Part shown: piece after piece, positions 15,739-24,613 of the stretch
Layout of the letters: every line of letters begins with the position of its first letter
Numbering within the stretch: position 1 is the stretch's first letter
Assembly (NCBI GenBank): GCA_964410915.1
Contig: CAYPIU010000024.1
Coordinates: 1-27,332 of the forward strand
Length of the DNA stretch: 27,332 bases
Origin: CAZFJG01 sp964410915
Lineage (GTDB): Bacteria > Synergistota > Synergistia > Synergistales > JAFGMB01
Direction: 5' to 3'
Position numbers and translations under genes: made by a program
The notes under the pieces: generated by a model
Databases searched by the model: none
Told to the model about the DNA's origin: nothing
Seen by the model: only the letters and a program-made list of their open reading frames with translations

Positions 15739-17642
15739 ATCTCAAACGGCACCATATAATTCTTGCAGGGGTCCTTCTGACGTTTTTACTTTCCCTGCCG
15801 GGACTTTACTCAAGGCTGGATGCAGAAAAGCAGCATAGAAATGCTGCTATGGTACTTGATTACAAAAATGTCAAACAACTTGCCATTGAAACCCAAATTG
15901 ATCTCAGTGATATTCTATCCCGTCTGAAAGATTCAGGAGCATCTGCTGTGATGCTTGAAGAATATACTGGTCTTGATATTGCCCAGAGTATGCCAGTGAA
16001 GGGGTATGGCCCCCTGGGAAGCTTTGGGGAGCTTGCTGTAAGTGGAACAGAAAGTAATGATAACGCTGTCATTGCTCTCGACACAAGCTGGGAATTTTTC
16101 CCCCAGGCGAAAGCTTTTCTGACAGCAAGGTTTCCTGATTGCAGAATTGTTATGTCGGGTTCAATGTCATGGTTTGTTTTGAATGAGAATATCGTATCAT
16201 TAGAGGAAAAGGGTATCCTTCCTGATTTTCAGGGTATCAGTGTTATAAAAGATTCCGGAATGAAACTTATCTACAGGCCTGCACCTTCCCCATCCGGACC
16301 TGTTGAAAATGTTGTGAACTCGCTTTCTGTAATCCAGGACGATTTCGGAAAAATTGACTGCCTTTCTCCCTCAGGGGAAGTAGTGACCGGTTATCCAGAC
16401 ATAAGGCCTCTTGCCCAGTGGGTTCTGAAAAATGATATCCCTGCAGCTCAGGTTGAATTTTCTCGACAGTTAGGTGCTGTAAACCTTAACTGGAACGTTT
16501 TTCCCAATCTGCTTTCAATGCACAGTGTAACGCCTGAAGAGATTTTATCCAGGAGGATATCAGATAAAACTCTTTTTGAGAGAATGCTTCGAGCTGCCCG
16601 TGAAAGGTCAGTGAGGCTTCTTGTTATGAGATCTTCCTACATAAGATCTACAGATACACCGCTTCAGGATCTTGAAGGAAGCCTTATTCGTCTTGGGACT
16701 TCCCTGAAAGATAACGGGATAGAACCTGAATGGCCAGAACCATATGGCATTATGGGCAAGGATATCTTTGCCGCGTTTGCTCTTGCCCTTGTCCTGATTC
16801 TCTCAATGTATGCATATTTTTCAAGACTTTGGCCAGGGCCTTTTCAGAATTCTAAATTCCTTCTGTTAATGGTATTTATCTGGCTTTTAGCAGGTAGTGC
16901 GGTATGGGTTACCGGTTTTTCTGCTAAGTTAACTGGAGCTTTTGCCGCTTCTTTTGCTGCTGCAGAAGCTTCTCTTATAGCACTTGAGGGTTGGAAAAAA
17001 CCTTTTCGAGGTGTTATTAAAGGATTTATCTATGCAGTTGTCGCCGGACTCGCAGTTGCAGCCTTTTTTGGAACAACTATATATATGGTAAGACTGAAAG
17101 CTTTCTCAGGAGTTAAAATTACGCTGCTGCTCCCGCCATTACTTGTTCTTTTCCATGATCTCAAGAGAAGGATCCATCCAGAAAGTCTGTCGGATATAAT
17201 TTCACGCCCTGCACTATGGGGAGAGATACTGCTTCTTTCAGTATTAGGCCTTGGTGCAGTTATAGTTCTTTTCAGGAGTGGTAATGTTCAGCTTGTTCCT
17301 GGCTGGGAGATCACATTGAGAGATCAGCTTGAAAGGCTTCTGATAGCAAGGCCGAGGAGTAAGGAGCTCTTTGCAGGGTTTCCGCTCCTTTTCCTGTGGT
17401 ATCTTTTCAGGAGAAAAGACCTTTGGGGGCATTATCGAGAGGTTTTCAGGATCGGCAGCACTCTGGCTTTTGCTTCCATAGTAAATAGTTTCTGTCATTT
17501 TCACACCCGTCTTTACTTTATATTGTTAAGGGAATTCAATGGTTTATGGACAGGGATAATTTTTGGAATCTTTGTAGTTTCAGTATTCAGTTTTGTAGTT
17601 TTCCCATTGTGGGGACGTTACAGGGGAGTGTTTATGGATTGA
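15735..17642 (+). CDS. DUF5693 multi-pass membrane protein
   Basis: A 635-residue membrane protein with an N-terminal signal-anchor (about 7-26), a large extracytoplasmic domain (about 30-325), then roughly eight membrane helices from 335 to the end. The outer domain carries VLDYKNVKQLAIETQIDLSDILSRLKDSGASAVMLEE, the pattern I associate with DUF5693. The function is not established. The gene is joined on both sides by 4-nt overlaps to maf and csaB, so a role in making or moving the polymer that CsaB modifies is a reasonable inference. The helix count is from reading hydrophobic stretches, not a predictor. Confidence 0.82.
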   Translation: MNLKRHHIILAGVLLTFLLSLPGLYSRLDAEKQHRNAAMVLDYKNVKQLAIETQIDLSDILSRLKDSGASAVMLEEYTGLDIAQSMPVKGYGPLGSFGELAVSGTESNDNAVIALDTSWEFFPQAKAFLTARFPDCRIVMSGSMSWFVLNENIVSLEEKGILPDFQGISVIKDSGMKLIYRPAPSPSGPVENVVNSLSVIQDDFGKIDCLSPSGEVVTGYPDIRPLAQWVLKNDIPAAQVEFSRQLGAVNLNWNVFPNLLSMHSVTPEEILSRRISDKTLFERMLRAARERSVRLLVMRSSYIRSTDTPLQDLEGSLIRLGTSLKDNGIEPEWPEPYGIMGKDIFAAFALALVLILSMYAYFSRLWPGPFQNSKFLLLMVFIWLLAGSAVWVTGFSAKLTGAFAASFAAAEASLIALEGWKKPFRGVIKGFIYAVVAGLAVAAFFGTTIYMVRLKAFSGVKITLLLPPLLVLFHDLKRRIHPESLSDIISRPALWGEILLLSVLGLGAVIVLFRSGNVQLVPGWEITLRDQLERLLIARPRSKELFAGFPLLFLWYLFRRKDLWGHYREVFRIGSTLAFASIVNSFCHFHTRLYFILLREFNGLWTGIIFGIFVVSVFSFVVFPLWGRYRGVFMD

Positions 17643-18682
17643 ATCGCCGTTATGATTTAATACTCTGCGGGTACTATGGTTTTGGAAATCTTGGCGATGA
17701 GCTTCTGGCATTGAGCCTGAAAGAACTTATCTGCCAGTGCGGCATACCTGAAGACCGTATCGCCATGCTTTCAGCTGACCCTGAAAGGACATCAGCTGAA
17801 CTTGGCATCGACTGCTATAACAGGTGGGATCTTAGTTCCCTGTGCAAGGGGCTGAGAAGATCACGGAGCCTCCTTTTCGGAGGTGGAGGTCTTTTTCAGG
17901 ATACTACGAGCACACGTTCCTGTATCTACTACTGGGGAATTGCAAGACTTGCTCTTCTTTTGGGCGCCCGGCCATGGATGTTTGGACAGTCCGTGGGGCC
18001 ATTGAATACTTTCACTGGAAAACTTTTTGCAAAAAATGCTATCAGCAGATGCACAGTCAGAGGTGTAAGGGATAAAGGGAGTAGTAGTATCCTTAAGGAA
18101 TGGGGGCTTGACTCGATCAGTTCTCCCGATCCGGTATTTACTCTTCATTCAAGAGTAGGCCCTGAAGAAGGGACAGGAAATAAAGATGTTCTGCTTGTAA
18201 ATGTTCGTCCATGGCATAATGATCTGGCACACGAACTTGTTAAAAAGATCAAGGATACCTGGAAGGGACAATATTCCCGAATTATTTTCGTAGCTCTTTC
18301 CGCTGAAGATGAAAGACTGGCAGAAGGATTTGCAGGATCGGAGAATTTACCTGTGGAAAACTGCAGTATAGAAAGAGTTTCCAGCTGGGAAGATGTTAAG
18401 AGAGTATGGGCAACAGCAGGTGCAGCAATAGGCATGAGATTGCATTTCTGCATTTTGTCTTTTATTTTTTCAGTACCATGTGTAGCAGTACCTTATGATC
18501 CCAAGGTAAGCTATTTTGCGAATAAACATGGTATTCCATGCTGGGTCCCCGGTGGTGCTCAGGAACAGCTTGTTCAAAATCTCGAGAAACAGTCCGTTAC
18601 TATAGGGGATGAAGAGTTAAAGTTAAAACAGTCCTTTGACAAATGTCTAAAAATGGTTCTGGGAGCTGTTAAAAATGGATAA
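17639..18682 (+). CDS. csaB: Polysaccharide pyruvyl transferase CsaB
   Basis: Adds ketal-linked pyruvate to a cell-wall polysaccharide; in Bacillus and Thermus this modification anchors S-layer-homology (SLH) proteins. The 347-residue protein shows the family signatures ILCGYYGFGNLGDELL at the N-terminus, LFGGGGLFQD, PWMFGQSVGPL, and the C-terminal AIGMRLHFCI around the conserved HxxR-type region. The start is TTG 17639, making a TTGA overlap with the DUF5693 stop, with AGGGGAG about 10 nt upstream; the frame remains open upstream into DUF5693 but those residues are foreign to the family. The last 8 nt overlap the first transketolase gene. Confidence 0.9.
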   Translation: MNRRYDLILCGYYGFGNLGDELLALSLKELICQCGIPEDRIAMLSADPERTSAELGIDCYNRWDLSSLCKGLRRSRSLLFGGGGLFQDTTSTRSCIYYWGIARLALLLGARPWMFGQSVGPLNTFTGKLFAKNAISRCTVRGVRDKGSSSILKEWGLDSISSPDPVFTLHSRVGPEEGTGNKDVLLVNVRPWHNDLAHELVKKIKDTWKGQYSRIIFVALSAEDERLAEGFAGSENLPVENCSIERVSSWEDVKRVWATAGAAIGMRLHFCILSFIFSVPCVAVPYDPKVSYFANKHGIPCWVPGGAQEQLVQNLEKQSVTIGDEELKLKQSFDKCLKMVLGAVKNG

Positions 18683-19517
18683 AATGATAGAGAAAAGGCT
18701 TGAGATAATTGCAAATACGGTACGTAAGGATGTAGTGAGAATGACAGGTATAGCAAGATCTGGTCATCTTGCATCGTCTCTTTCTATCGTTGATATACTT
18801 ACGGTCCTGTACTGGAACATTATGGAAGTCTTTCCAGAGGAACCTAACCTTGTTTCCAGGGACAGGTTCGTCCTGAGCAAAGGACATGGATGCCCTGCAC
18901 TTTATGCGGTTCTTTCCCACAGGGGGTTTTTCAGCCGTGAAGAGCTTTGGAACTACCGAAGACTCGGGGCGATGCTCCAGGGACATCCGGAAACGCCAAG
19001 AACTCCCGGAATTGATTCCCCATCCGGTTCTCTGGGAATGGGAATAGGTGTGGCTAACGGAATGGCACTATATTTGAAACGGAACGGTTTCTCATCAAGA
19101 GTTTTCTGTCTTGCAGGTGACGGAGAACTTCAGGAAGGTTCCTTATGGGAATCTTTAATGATGGCATCACACTATAAACTTGGTAATGTTGCCCTTATAG
19201 TTGACAGGAATATGCAGCAGTCCGAAGGCAGAATATCGGACATAATGGAGATAGAACCGCTTGACAGGAAACTCGAAGCTTTTGGCTGGGAAACTGTCAC
19301 TGTCGACGGTCATGATATGTCTGCTCTTGACAGAGTGATGTCCTCAGTTTCTGGAGAAAAGCCGGTTGCTGTGATCGCAAATACGATCGCCGGGAAAGGC
19401 GTTTCCTTTATTGAGAGTTCTGCTTCAGGTCCTGAAAGGACTGAATTGACGAGAGACCTTATGGATCAAGCCCTGCGGGAACTTAACAGCCAGGTTGAGA
19501 ACAGGGAGGATTCCTGA
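18675..19517 (+). CDS. Transketolase, N-terminal (thiamine diphosphate-binding) subunit
   Basis: Half of a split transketolase, which moves two-carbon units in the pentose phosphate pathway. The 280-residue subunit has the substrate-channel histidines His31 (SGHLASSLS), His71 (LSKGHG) and His104 (QGHPE), and the thiamine diphosphate motif starting GDGELQEG at 148 and ending at about DRNMQQ (177-182). Near the C-terminus, where split N subunits usually carry a W/F-H-G segment after the KGVSF motif, this protein has KGVSFIESSASGPERTEL and no histidine. That residue aligns with a conserved active-site histidine of yeast transketolase, so substrate preference may be altered. ATG 18675 has GGGAG 9 nt upstream. 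The stop shares one base with the partner subunit start. Confidence 0.9.
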   Translation: MDKMIEKRLEIIANTVRKDVVRMTGIARSGHLASSLSIVDILTVLYWNIMEVFPEEPNLVSRDRFVLSKGHGCPALYAVLSHRGFFSREELWNYRRLGAMLQGHPETPRTPGIDSPSGSLGMGIGVANGMALYLKRNGFSSRVFCLAGDGELQEGSLWESLMMASHYKLGNVALIVDRNMQQSEGRISDIMEIEPLDRKLEAFGWETVTVDGHDMSALDRVMSSVSGEKPVAVIANTIAGKGVSFIESSASGPERTELTRDLMDQALRELNSQVENREDS

Positions 19518-20470
19518 TGATGAATACTGAAAGGAACAGCATGAAAAAGGCTTTCGGAGATGCTCTGGTCGATATTGCCAGGGATAACGATAATGTCTGG
19601 TACGTAGATGCTGATTCAGCGTCTTCAACGGGAGGTAGATCCTTCATGGAACTCTTTCCTGATCGTTACTGCAATACCGGAGTTGCAGAACAGGAACTTG
19701 TTGCTGTATCTTCGGGTCTTTCTCAGACTGGAAGAAAAGTGTTTGCCTCCTCCATCTCTTCATTCCTGACCGGTCGTGCCTATGATCAGATACGGACTCT
19801 GATCTCTCTTCCCGAACTGCCGGTAACGCTTGTGGGAAGCCATGGAGGTGTCACAGTTGGTCCAGATGGGGCTACACACCAGATGCTTGAAGATATTGCA
19901 CTTATGAGGGCTTTGCCGAACATTTCGGTTCTTGTTCCTTCAGATTACTGGTCTGCATATCATCTTATAAGATCGACTGTTTCCTCCAATGCTCCCTCAT
20001 ATGTAAGGCTCTGCCGGAGCAACCTTCCGACAGTTTATACTGCTTCGGATACAGATCTGGTTCCTGGATCAGGAAGGATGCTCGTTGAGGGCGGGGGTGT
20101 TACTATTTGTGCCTGTGGTATTATGGTTCATGAAGCTTTAAAGGCCGCAGAGATTTTATCTCAGCAGGATCTGAGTGCAGAGGTCATTGACTGCTATTCT
20201 GTTAATCCCCTTCCCTATCAGGTAATACTGGCCTCCGTTCGCAGAACAGGGTGCTGTGTCGTAGCAGAGGAACATTCCTCCAGAGGTGGCCTTGGAGAAG
20301 CTATAGCTTCACTCGTGGCAGGAAAATATCCGGTCCCTGTCAAATTTGTCTCTGTTGAGAACAGGTTTGGTCAGAGTGGTACGCCGGAGGAACTACAGGA
20401 ATTTTATGGTTTGACTGGTAATCAGGTCGTAAGTGCTTCGGTACAGGCCTGGACGATGCGCAGGAGGTAG
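19517..20470 (+). CDS. Transketolase, C-terminal subunit
   Basis: The 317-residue partner of the preceding gene, holding the pyrimidine-binding domain and the C-terminal transketolase domain. It shows YVDADSASSTGG near the N-terminus, NTGVAEQELV with the glutamate that activates thiamine diphosphate, FLTGRAYDQIR, and SHGGVTVGPDGATHQMLEDIALMR. It also resembles the DXS/E1 beta C-terminal fold. GGGAGGA lies just upstream within the partner gene, and ATG 19517 or the adjacent ATG 19520 may be used. The two genes form a TGATG junction, typical of subunits made in equal amounts. The location between csaB and ftsE shows no obvious functional tie to envelope genes. Confidence 0.9.
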   Translation: MMNTERNSMKKAFGDALVDIARDNDNVWYVDADSASSTGGRSFMELFPDRYCNTGVAEQELVAVSSGLSQTGRKVFASSISSFLTGRAYDQIRTLISLPELPVTLVGSHGGVTVGPDGATHQMLEDIALMRALPNISVLVPSDYWSAYHLIRSTVSSNAPSYVRLCRSNLPTVYTASDTDLVPGSGRMLVEGGGVTICACGIMVHEALKAAEILSQQDLSAEVIDCYSVNPLPYQVILASVRRTGCCVVAEEHSSRGGLGEAIASLVAGKYPVPVKFVSVENRFGQSGTPEELQEFYGLTGNQVVSASVQAWTMRRR

Positions 20471-20478
20471 ATTTCCAC

Positions 20479-21174
20479 ATGGAGATCCGACTTGCAGGTG
20501 TAACCAAGATATTCGATCCCGATATCGTTGCACTTGAAGACATATATCTGAATATAGACAAGGGCGAATTTGTTTACCTCGTTGGGGCTACCGGTTCAGG
20601 AAAGACAACATTGCTCAGGCTTATCACAAGGGAGATCGTACCTACAAGAGGTCAGATCGTTGTGGCGAAGAGAAACCTCAGGAGTATGAGAAACTCCATT
20701 CTTCCCTATTACAGAAGGGAACTCGGTGTTGTATTTCAGGACTACAGACTTCTGCAGCATCTGACAGTCCTGGAAAATGTTTCTTTCATTCTGGAGACCA
20801 CGGGGGCTCATCCCAGAACTGTAAGGGACGTAGCGAGCAGAGTCCTTGATGATGTGGGCTTATGGAGGCTGAGGACCCATTACCCCCTGCAGTTGTCAGG
20901 GGGAGAGCAGCAGCGGCTTGCTATAGCGAGGGCAATGGTAAATTCACCTTCAGTTTTCATAGCGGACGAGCCGACGGGTAACCTGGACCTCCATACATCC
21001 GAAGATATCATGCAGCTTCTTCTTTCAATAAATGCAGCAGGAACTACAGTTGTAGTCGCAACACATGATCAGTATCTTGTCGATGCATACCGGCAGAGAG
21101 TGGTAGAGCTTCACAAGGGCAGGGTCAAAAGAGATGAGAGTAAGGGGAGGTATTTCGTCGATGACGAGTTTTAG
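20479..21174 (+). CDS. ftsE: Cell-division ABC transporter ATPase FtsE
   Basis: A 231-residue ABC ATPase that works with FtsX at the divisome to control peptidoglycan hydrolases through the membrane. Walker A is GATGSGKTT near residue 36, the signature is LSGGEQQR, Walker B is VFIADEPTGNLD, and the switch histidine lies in VVATHD. The Q-loop reads VVFQDYRLL. Assignment as FtsE rather than another small ABC ATPase rests on the closely following FtsX, overlapping by 14 nt. AGGAGG lies about 13 nt upstream of the ATG, overlapping the end of the previous gene. Confidence 0.95.
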   Translation: MEIRLAGVTKIFDPDIVALEDIYLNIDKGEFVYLVGATGSGKTTLLRLITREIVPTRGQIVVAKRNLRSMRNSILPYYRRELGVVFQDYRLLQHLTVLENVSFILETTGAHPRTVRDVASRVLDDVGLWRLRTHYPLQLSGGEQQRLAIARAMVNSPSVFIADEPTGNLDLHTSEDIMQLLLSINAAGTTVVVATHDQYLVDAYRQRVVELHKGRVKRDESKGRYFVDDEF

Positions 21175-22045
21175 ATATATTGTCCGGGATACTTTCAGGC
21201 TCGTATCAAGGCATTGGGGACTTTCTATTTTGACTCTTGTGACGGCAGTTTCTCTCTTTTTTCTCCTGGGTTCATCCGCACTTTTTTCACTTAATGTGAA
21301 AAACTTTGTCTCTGAGGTTGAGGATGACCTGGTTATAAGTGTATTTATCAAAGAGGGTGAAGATGCTTCAAACCTTGTTGCAAGCATACAGGAGCTGGAT
21401 TATGTAAATGATATCAAAGTAATTCCTCCGGATAAGGGACTTGAGTTGTTGAGGGCAAAACTGGGAAACCAGGCCAGAGCAGTTACATTGATAGGGGAGA
21501 ACCCTCTCCCCTGGAGTGTGCAGATCAAGGTCGTAAAGGCAGGTTTCGTAACTCCCCTGGTAAGGGATCTTATGGCTTTCCCTGATGTCGAGGAGGTAGT
21601 TTATGCGGGGCATCTTGCAGAAAAGCTTTCAAAAGTTTCTTCCATGATGAACAGGGTATCATTGGCTGTCCTTATCCTTGCCATAACAATTACAGCTCTT
21701 GTACTTTACAATACAGTAAAGATCGCTCTTTACTCAAAGCAGAAAGAAATAGAAGTTATGTTGCTTGTCGGTGCAACTCATACTTATATTGCCTTGCCAT
21801 TTGTCCTTCAAGGTATGATACTTAGTACCATGGGTTCTCTTATTGCTGTTATGATGATAGCCGGTTCGTATTCCTCCATTACAGGCATAGTCCTTTCGAC
21901 TCTTCCTTTTATGCATATAGTTAACGATCCGGTACTGATCATGCGCTTTTACCTTGTAATTACCGGTACAGGCATGACGCTTGGGTGGCTATGCAGCTGG
22001 TTCGCTGTCCATAAATATATTGTACGTGCCTGCTGTCCTGAGTAG
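21161..22045 (+). CDS. ftsX: Cell-division membrane protein FtsX
   Basis: A 294-residue FtsX with the expected layout: a cytoplasmic N-terminus, TM1 (about 18-42), a large extracytoplasmic loop (about 43-170) with DDLVISVFIKEG and NPLPWSVQIKV, then TM2-TM4 (about 172-200, 210-240 and 258-285). It couples FtsE ATP hydrolysis to a peptidoglycan hydrolase, likely the EnvC-like protein encoded 22 nt downstream. ATG 21161 is preferred because AAGGGGAGG at 21142-21150 lies 10 nt upstream; an ATG at 21134 precedes that site. Confidence 0.95.
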   Translation: MTSFRYIVRDTFRLVSRHWGLSILTLVTAVSLFFLLGSSALFSLNVKNFVSEVEDDLVISVFIKEGEDASNLVASIQELDYVNDIKVIPPDKGLELLRAKLGNQARAVTLIGENPLPWSVQIKVVKAGFVTPLVRDLMAFPDVEEVVYAGHLAEKLSKVSSMMNRVSLAVLILAITITALVLYNTVKIALYSKQKEIEVMLLVGATHTYIALPFVLQGMILSTMGSLIAVMMIAGSYSSITGIVLSTLPFMHIVNDPVLIMRFYLVITGTGMTLGWLCSWFAVHKYIVRACCPE

Positions 22046-22067
22046 GAAGTGGAGGTGGCTTAGCAAT

Positions 22068-23300
22068 ATGTCCAATGTTTGTGACTGGAAAGGATTGAAG
22101 CTGCAAAGGCTGTCAGTTCCGTTATTGCTTGCACTTCTTCTGGTGCTTCTGGTTTCCAGTGTTACCCATGCAGGTTCTACGACCGAACTTGAAAATAAGA
22201 TAGCAAGAGAAGAACGTACAATGACAACACTCCAGAAGCAGGTTAAGCAGCACAGGGAAGCCATATCCAGCGTTAAAAGAAAAGAAAAGGGTGTACTTCA
22301 GGAATTATCCAATTATGACCAGAAGATAAAGCTTGCGGAACAGAAGATAAGGGTCCTCGAACTTAAACAGGAGAAGGTCAAAAAAAGTATAATGGTTTAT
22401 CAGAAGCAGATAAAACAGGCTGACAGTGACCTTTCTTCCATGACTGAAGCTTTTCAGGACAGGCTTGTATCAATATATAAATATGGCGGTACTGCAGGAT
22501 TGGAGCTTTTACTGTCAGCGCCTTCTGCTCACGAAGCTATGACGACATCTTTTCTCCTTTCCAAAATAGCCAGGCAGGACAGGGATATTATTCAATCCGT
22601 CAAAAAAAGAAAGAATGATCTGCAGGAGGCCTGCATGTTACTTGAGGAAAAAAGATCTCTTCTCGATAGCCAGGCTGCAGAACTTAGATCAGCAAAGAAA
22701 AACTACAGCAGGGAAAGTTCAAACAGGAACGATCTTCTTTCCAGATTGAAAAGAGAGAAGTCACTTCATCTTAAGGCAGCAAAAGAACTGGAGAGATCCC
22801 AGAGAGAGATAAAGAACAAGATCTCGGTTCTGGCAAAAAAGAAAAAAGAACTGGAGAACAGGCGAAAAAGTAATACGTCAATTAATAATTCAATGCCTGT
22901 AACATATATGAAAGCTGGTGCCAAACTTGCATGGCCTGTCAAAGGCAGGATCACAAGTGGATTCGGCACGAGGGTCCATCCGATTTTTAAAACCAGGAGC
23001 CAGCATACTGGTATAGATATAAGTGCAGGAAAAGGAACTCCGGTAAGGGCTGCCCAGGATGGTAATATACTCTTTTCAGGATGGCTTAGAGGCTATGGAC
23101 AGATAATTATTATGGACCATGGGCGGAATCTCACTACTGTTTATGCGCATTTAAGTTCGACCGGAGTACAGGAAGGGCAGGGAGTTAAGCTTGGTCAGGT
23201 TATAGGCAGGGTTGGAAGTACAGGTGTAGCAACGGGTCCACATCTTCATTTTGAAGTCAGAGTCAACGGAGATGCAAGAGATCCAATGAAATACCTTTAA
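22068..23300 (+). CDS. EnvC-like coiled-coil M23 peptidoglycan hydrolase
   Basis: A 410-residue exported protein with a signal peptide (about 12-35, THA/GS), two long coiled-coil blocks (about 37-130 and 170-270) separated by a YKYGGTAGLELLLSAPS hinge, and a C-terminal M23/LytM domain (about 285-410). Coiled coil plus LytM beside ftsEX is the EnvC/PcsB/RipC arrangement. E. coli EnvC has lost its catalytic residues and only activates amidases. Here the full set is visible: His313 and Asp317 (QHTGID), His361 (YAH), His392 and His394 (HLHFE). It is therefore probably an enzyme in its own right. The start at ATG 22068 has GGAGGTGG 9 nt upstream. Confidence 0.92.
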   Translation: MSNVCDWKGLKLQRLSVPLLLALLLVLLVSSVTHAGSTTELENKIAREERTMTTLQKQVKQHREAISSVKRKEKGVLQELSNYDQKIKLAEQKIRVLELKQEKVKKSIMVYQKQIKQADSDLSSMTEAFQDRLVSIYKYGGTAGLELLLSAPSAHEAMTTSFLLSKIARQDRDIIQSVKKRKNDLQEACMLLEEKRSLLDSQAAELRSAKKNYSRESSNRNDLLSRLKREKSLHLKAAKELERSQREIKNKISVLAKKKKELENRRKSNTSINNSMPVTYMKAGAKLAWPVKGRITSGFGTRVHPIFKTRSQHTGIDISAGKGTPVRAAQDGNILFSGWLRGYGQIIIMDHGRNLTTVYAHLSSTGVQEGQGVKLGQVIGRVGSTGVATGPHLHFEVRVNGDARDPMKYL

Positions 23301-23331
23301 ACTATAAATAAATTTACTGGAGGAATAGATC

Positions 23332-24567
23332 GTGCGTTTATTTGCGAAGAAAAATCTATTTAAGCTTTTAATAACTTTAATGATAGTAGTGGCAGCGGGT
23401 TCAATGCTTGCGGCCAATGCAGGTGATTTTTCAGATATATCAAGGATCACTCCTTTCGAACCAAAGTCGTTGTGGCTTATGAAACAGGCCAAAGCGATAA
23501 TTGAAACATATCACGTGGATGGGGATATTTCAGATATATCAGAAAAGGAACTTGTTTATGGTGCCCTTGAAGGTATGGTTGCTGCCTGGAATGATCCATA
23601 TACCCGCTTTGTCGATCCGGATACCCTTAAAGATGAAGAGATAGATATGAGGGGCGAATACGGAGGTTTGGGAATGTATATAGGGCAGAGAGATGGTATG
23701 ACCGTTATCATAAGTCCTATTGAGGATACACCTGCAGACAGGGCCGGCATTAAACCTCAGGATCAGATAGTCAAGGTTGAGGACGAAGTTATCATGGGAT
23801 GGAATACCCATGATGTAGTTAAAAGGCTGAGAGGTAAACCGGGAACAGGGATAACTATATGGGTAAGAAGAGAAGGTGAAGAGAAGCTTCTTGAGTTTCA
23901 TCTGGTCCGGGAGATAATAAAACTAAGGTCCGTTCGATTTGAAATGCTCCCCGAAAAGATCGGCTACATAAGGATAACACAGTTCAAGCAGGAAACTGCA
24001 AGAGATGTTAAGACCGCGGTCAAAGATCTCAAGGCTGAAGGGGCTGTTGGAATGATCCTTGATCTAAGAAATAATGGAGGAGGCCTTCTCGGTTCTGCCG
24101 TGGATGTTGCAGATATATTCCTTGACGGAGGTCTTGTCGTGGGGATGAAAGGCCGGGTAGAAAGAGCGAATGACAAACTCTTTGCCGATGCTGGAAGGCT
24201 TTGCACTCTTCCTATGGTCGTTTTGATCAACGAGGGAAGTGCCAGTGCTTCAGAGATAGTGTCAGGGGCTCTAAAGGACAGGGACAGGGCTACCATAGTT
24301 GGGGTAAAGAGTTTTGGTAAAGGTTCAGTTCAGACTCTTTTCAATCTCCCGGATGGTTCGGGTGTTTATGTTACCATAGCCCGGTATCACACTCCTTCCG
24401 GGACCATTATCGACCACGTTGGGCTCGAACCGGACATCATGGTGGAAGGCGAAATGACCAAGGAACATGAAAAGGATGAGCAGCTTAAAAAAGCTGTGGA
24501 AGCCTTAAAGACAAAAATGTCCACGTCGGATAAGAATGATGTGGAATTTTATGAGAAAGCCAGTTAA
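23332..24567 (+). CDS. ctpA: S41-family carboxyl-terminal processing protease
   Basis: A periplasmic serine protease that trims C-termini of exported substrates; relatives control peptidoglycan hydrolase levels or activity. The 411-residue protein has a signal peptide or anchor (about 9-30), a PDZ domain (about 105-190, with GGLGMYIG and GIKPQDQIVKV), and the S41 catalytic core. Catalytic Ser305 lies in EGSASASEI, Lys330 in SFGKGSVQ and Gln334 at the end of that motif. The 25- and 4-residue spacings match those in Bacillus CtpB. The start is GTG with CTGGAGGA upstream. It follows the EnvC-like gene by 31 nt. Confidence 0.95.
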   Translation: MRLFAKKNLFKLLITLMIVVAAGSMLAANAGDFSDISRITPFEPKSLWLMKQAKAIIETYHVDGDISDISEKELVYGALEGMVAAWNDPYTRFVDPDTLKDEEIDMRGEYGGLGMYIGQRDGMTVIISPIEDTPADRAGIKPQDQIVKVEDEVIMGWNTHDVVKRLRGKPGTGITIWVRREGEEKLLEFHLVREIIKLRSVRFEMLPEKIGYIRITQFKQETARDVKTAVKDLKAEGAVGMILDLRNNGGGLLGSAVDVADIFLDGGLVVGMKGRVERANDKLFADAGRLCTLPMVVLINEGSASASEIVSGALKDRDRATIVGVKSFGKGSVQTLFNLPDGSGVYVTIARYHTPSGTIIDHVGLEPDIMVEGEMTKEHEKDEQLKKAVEALKTKMSTSDKNDVEFYEKAS

Positions 24568-24613
24568 CAGAAGCCGGAAGGCGGGGCTATTTTAGATTTG
24601 TCCAGGGATTAAG

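Noticed and set aside
17546..17638. N-terminal extension of csaB
   Set aside because: The extra 31 residues lie inside DUF5693 and are not family-like; the TTGA overlap with an upstream AGGGGAG is a better start.
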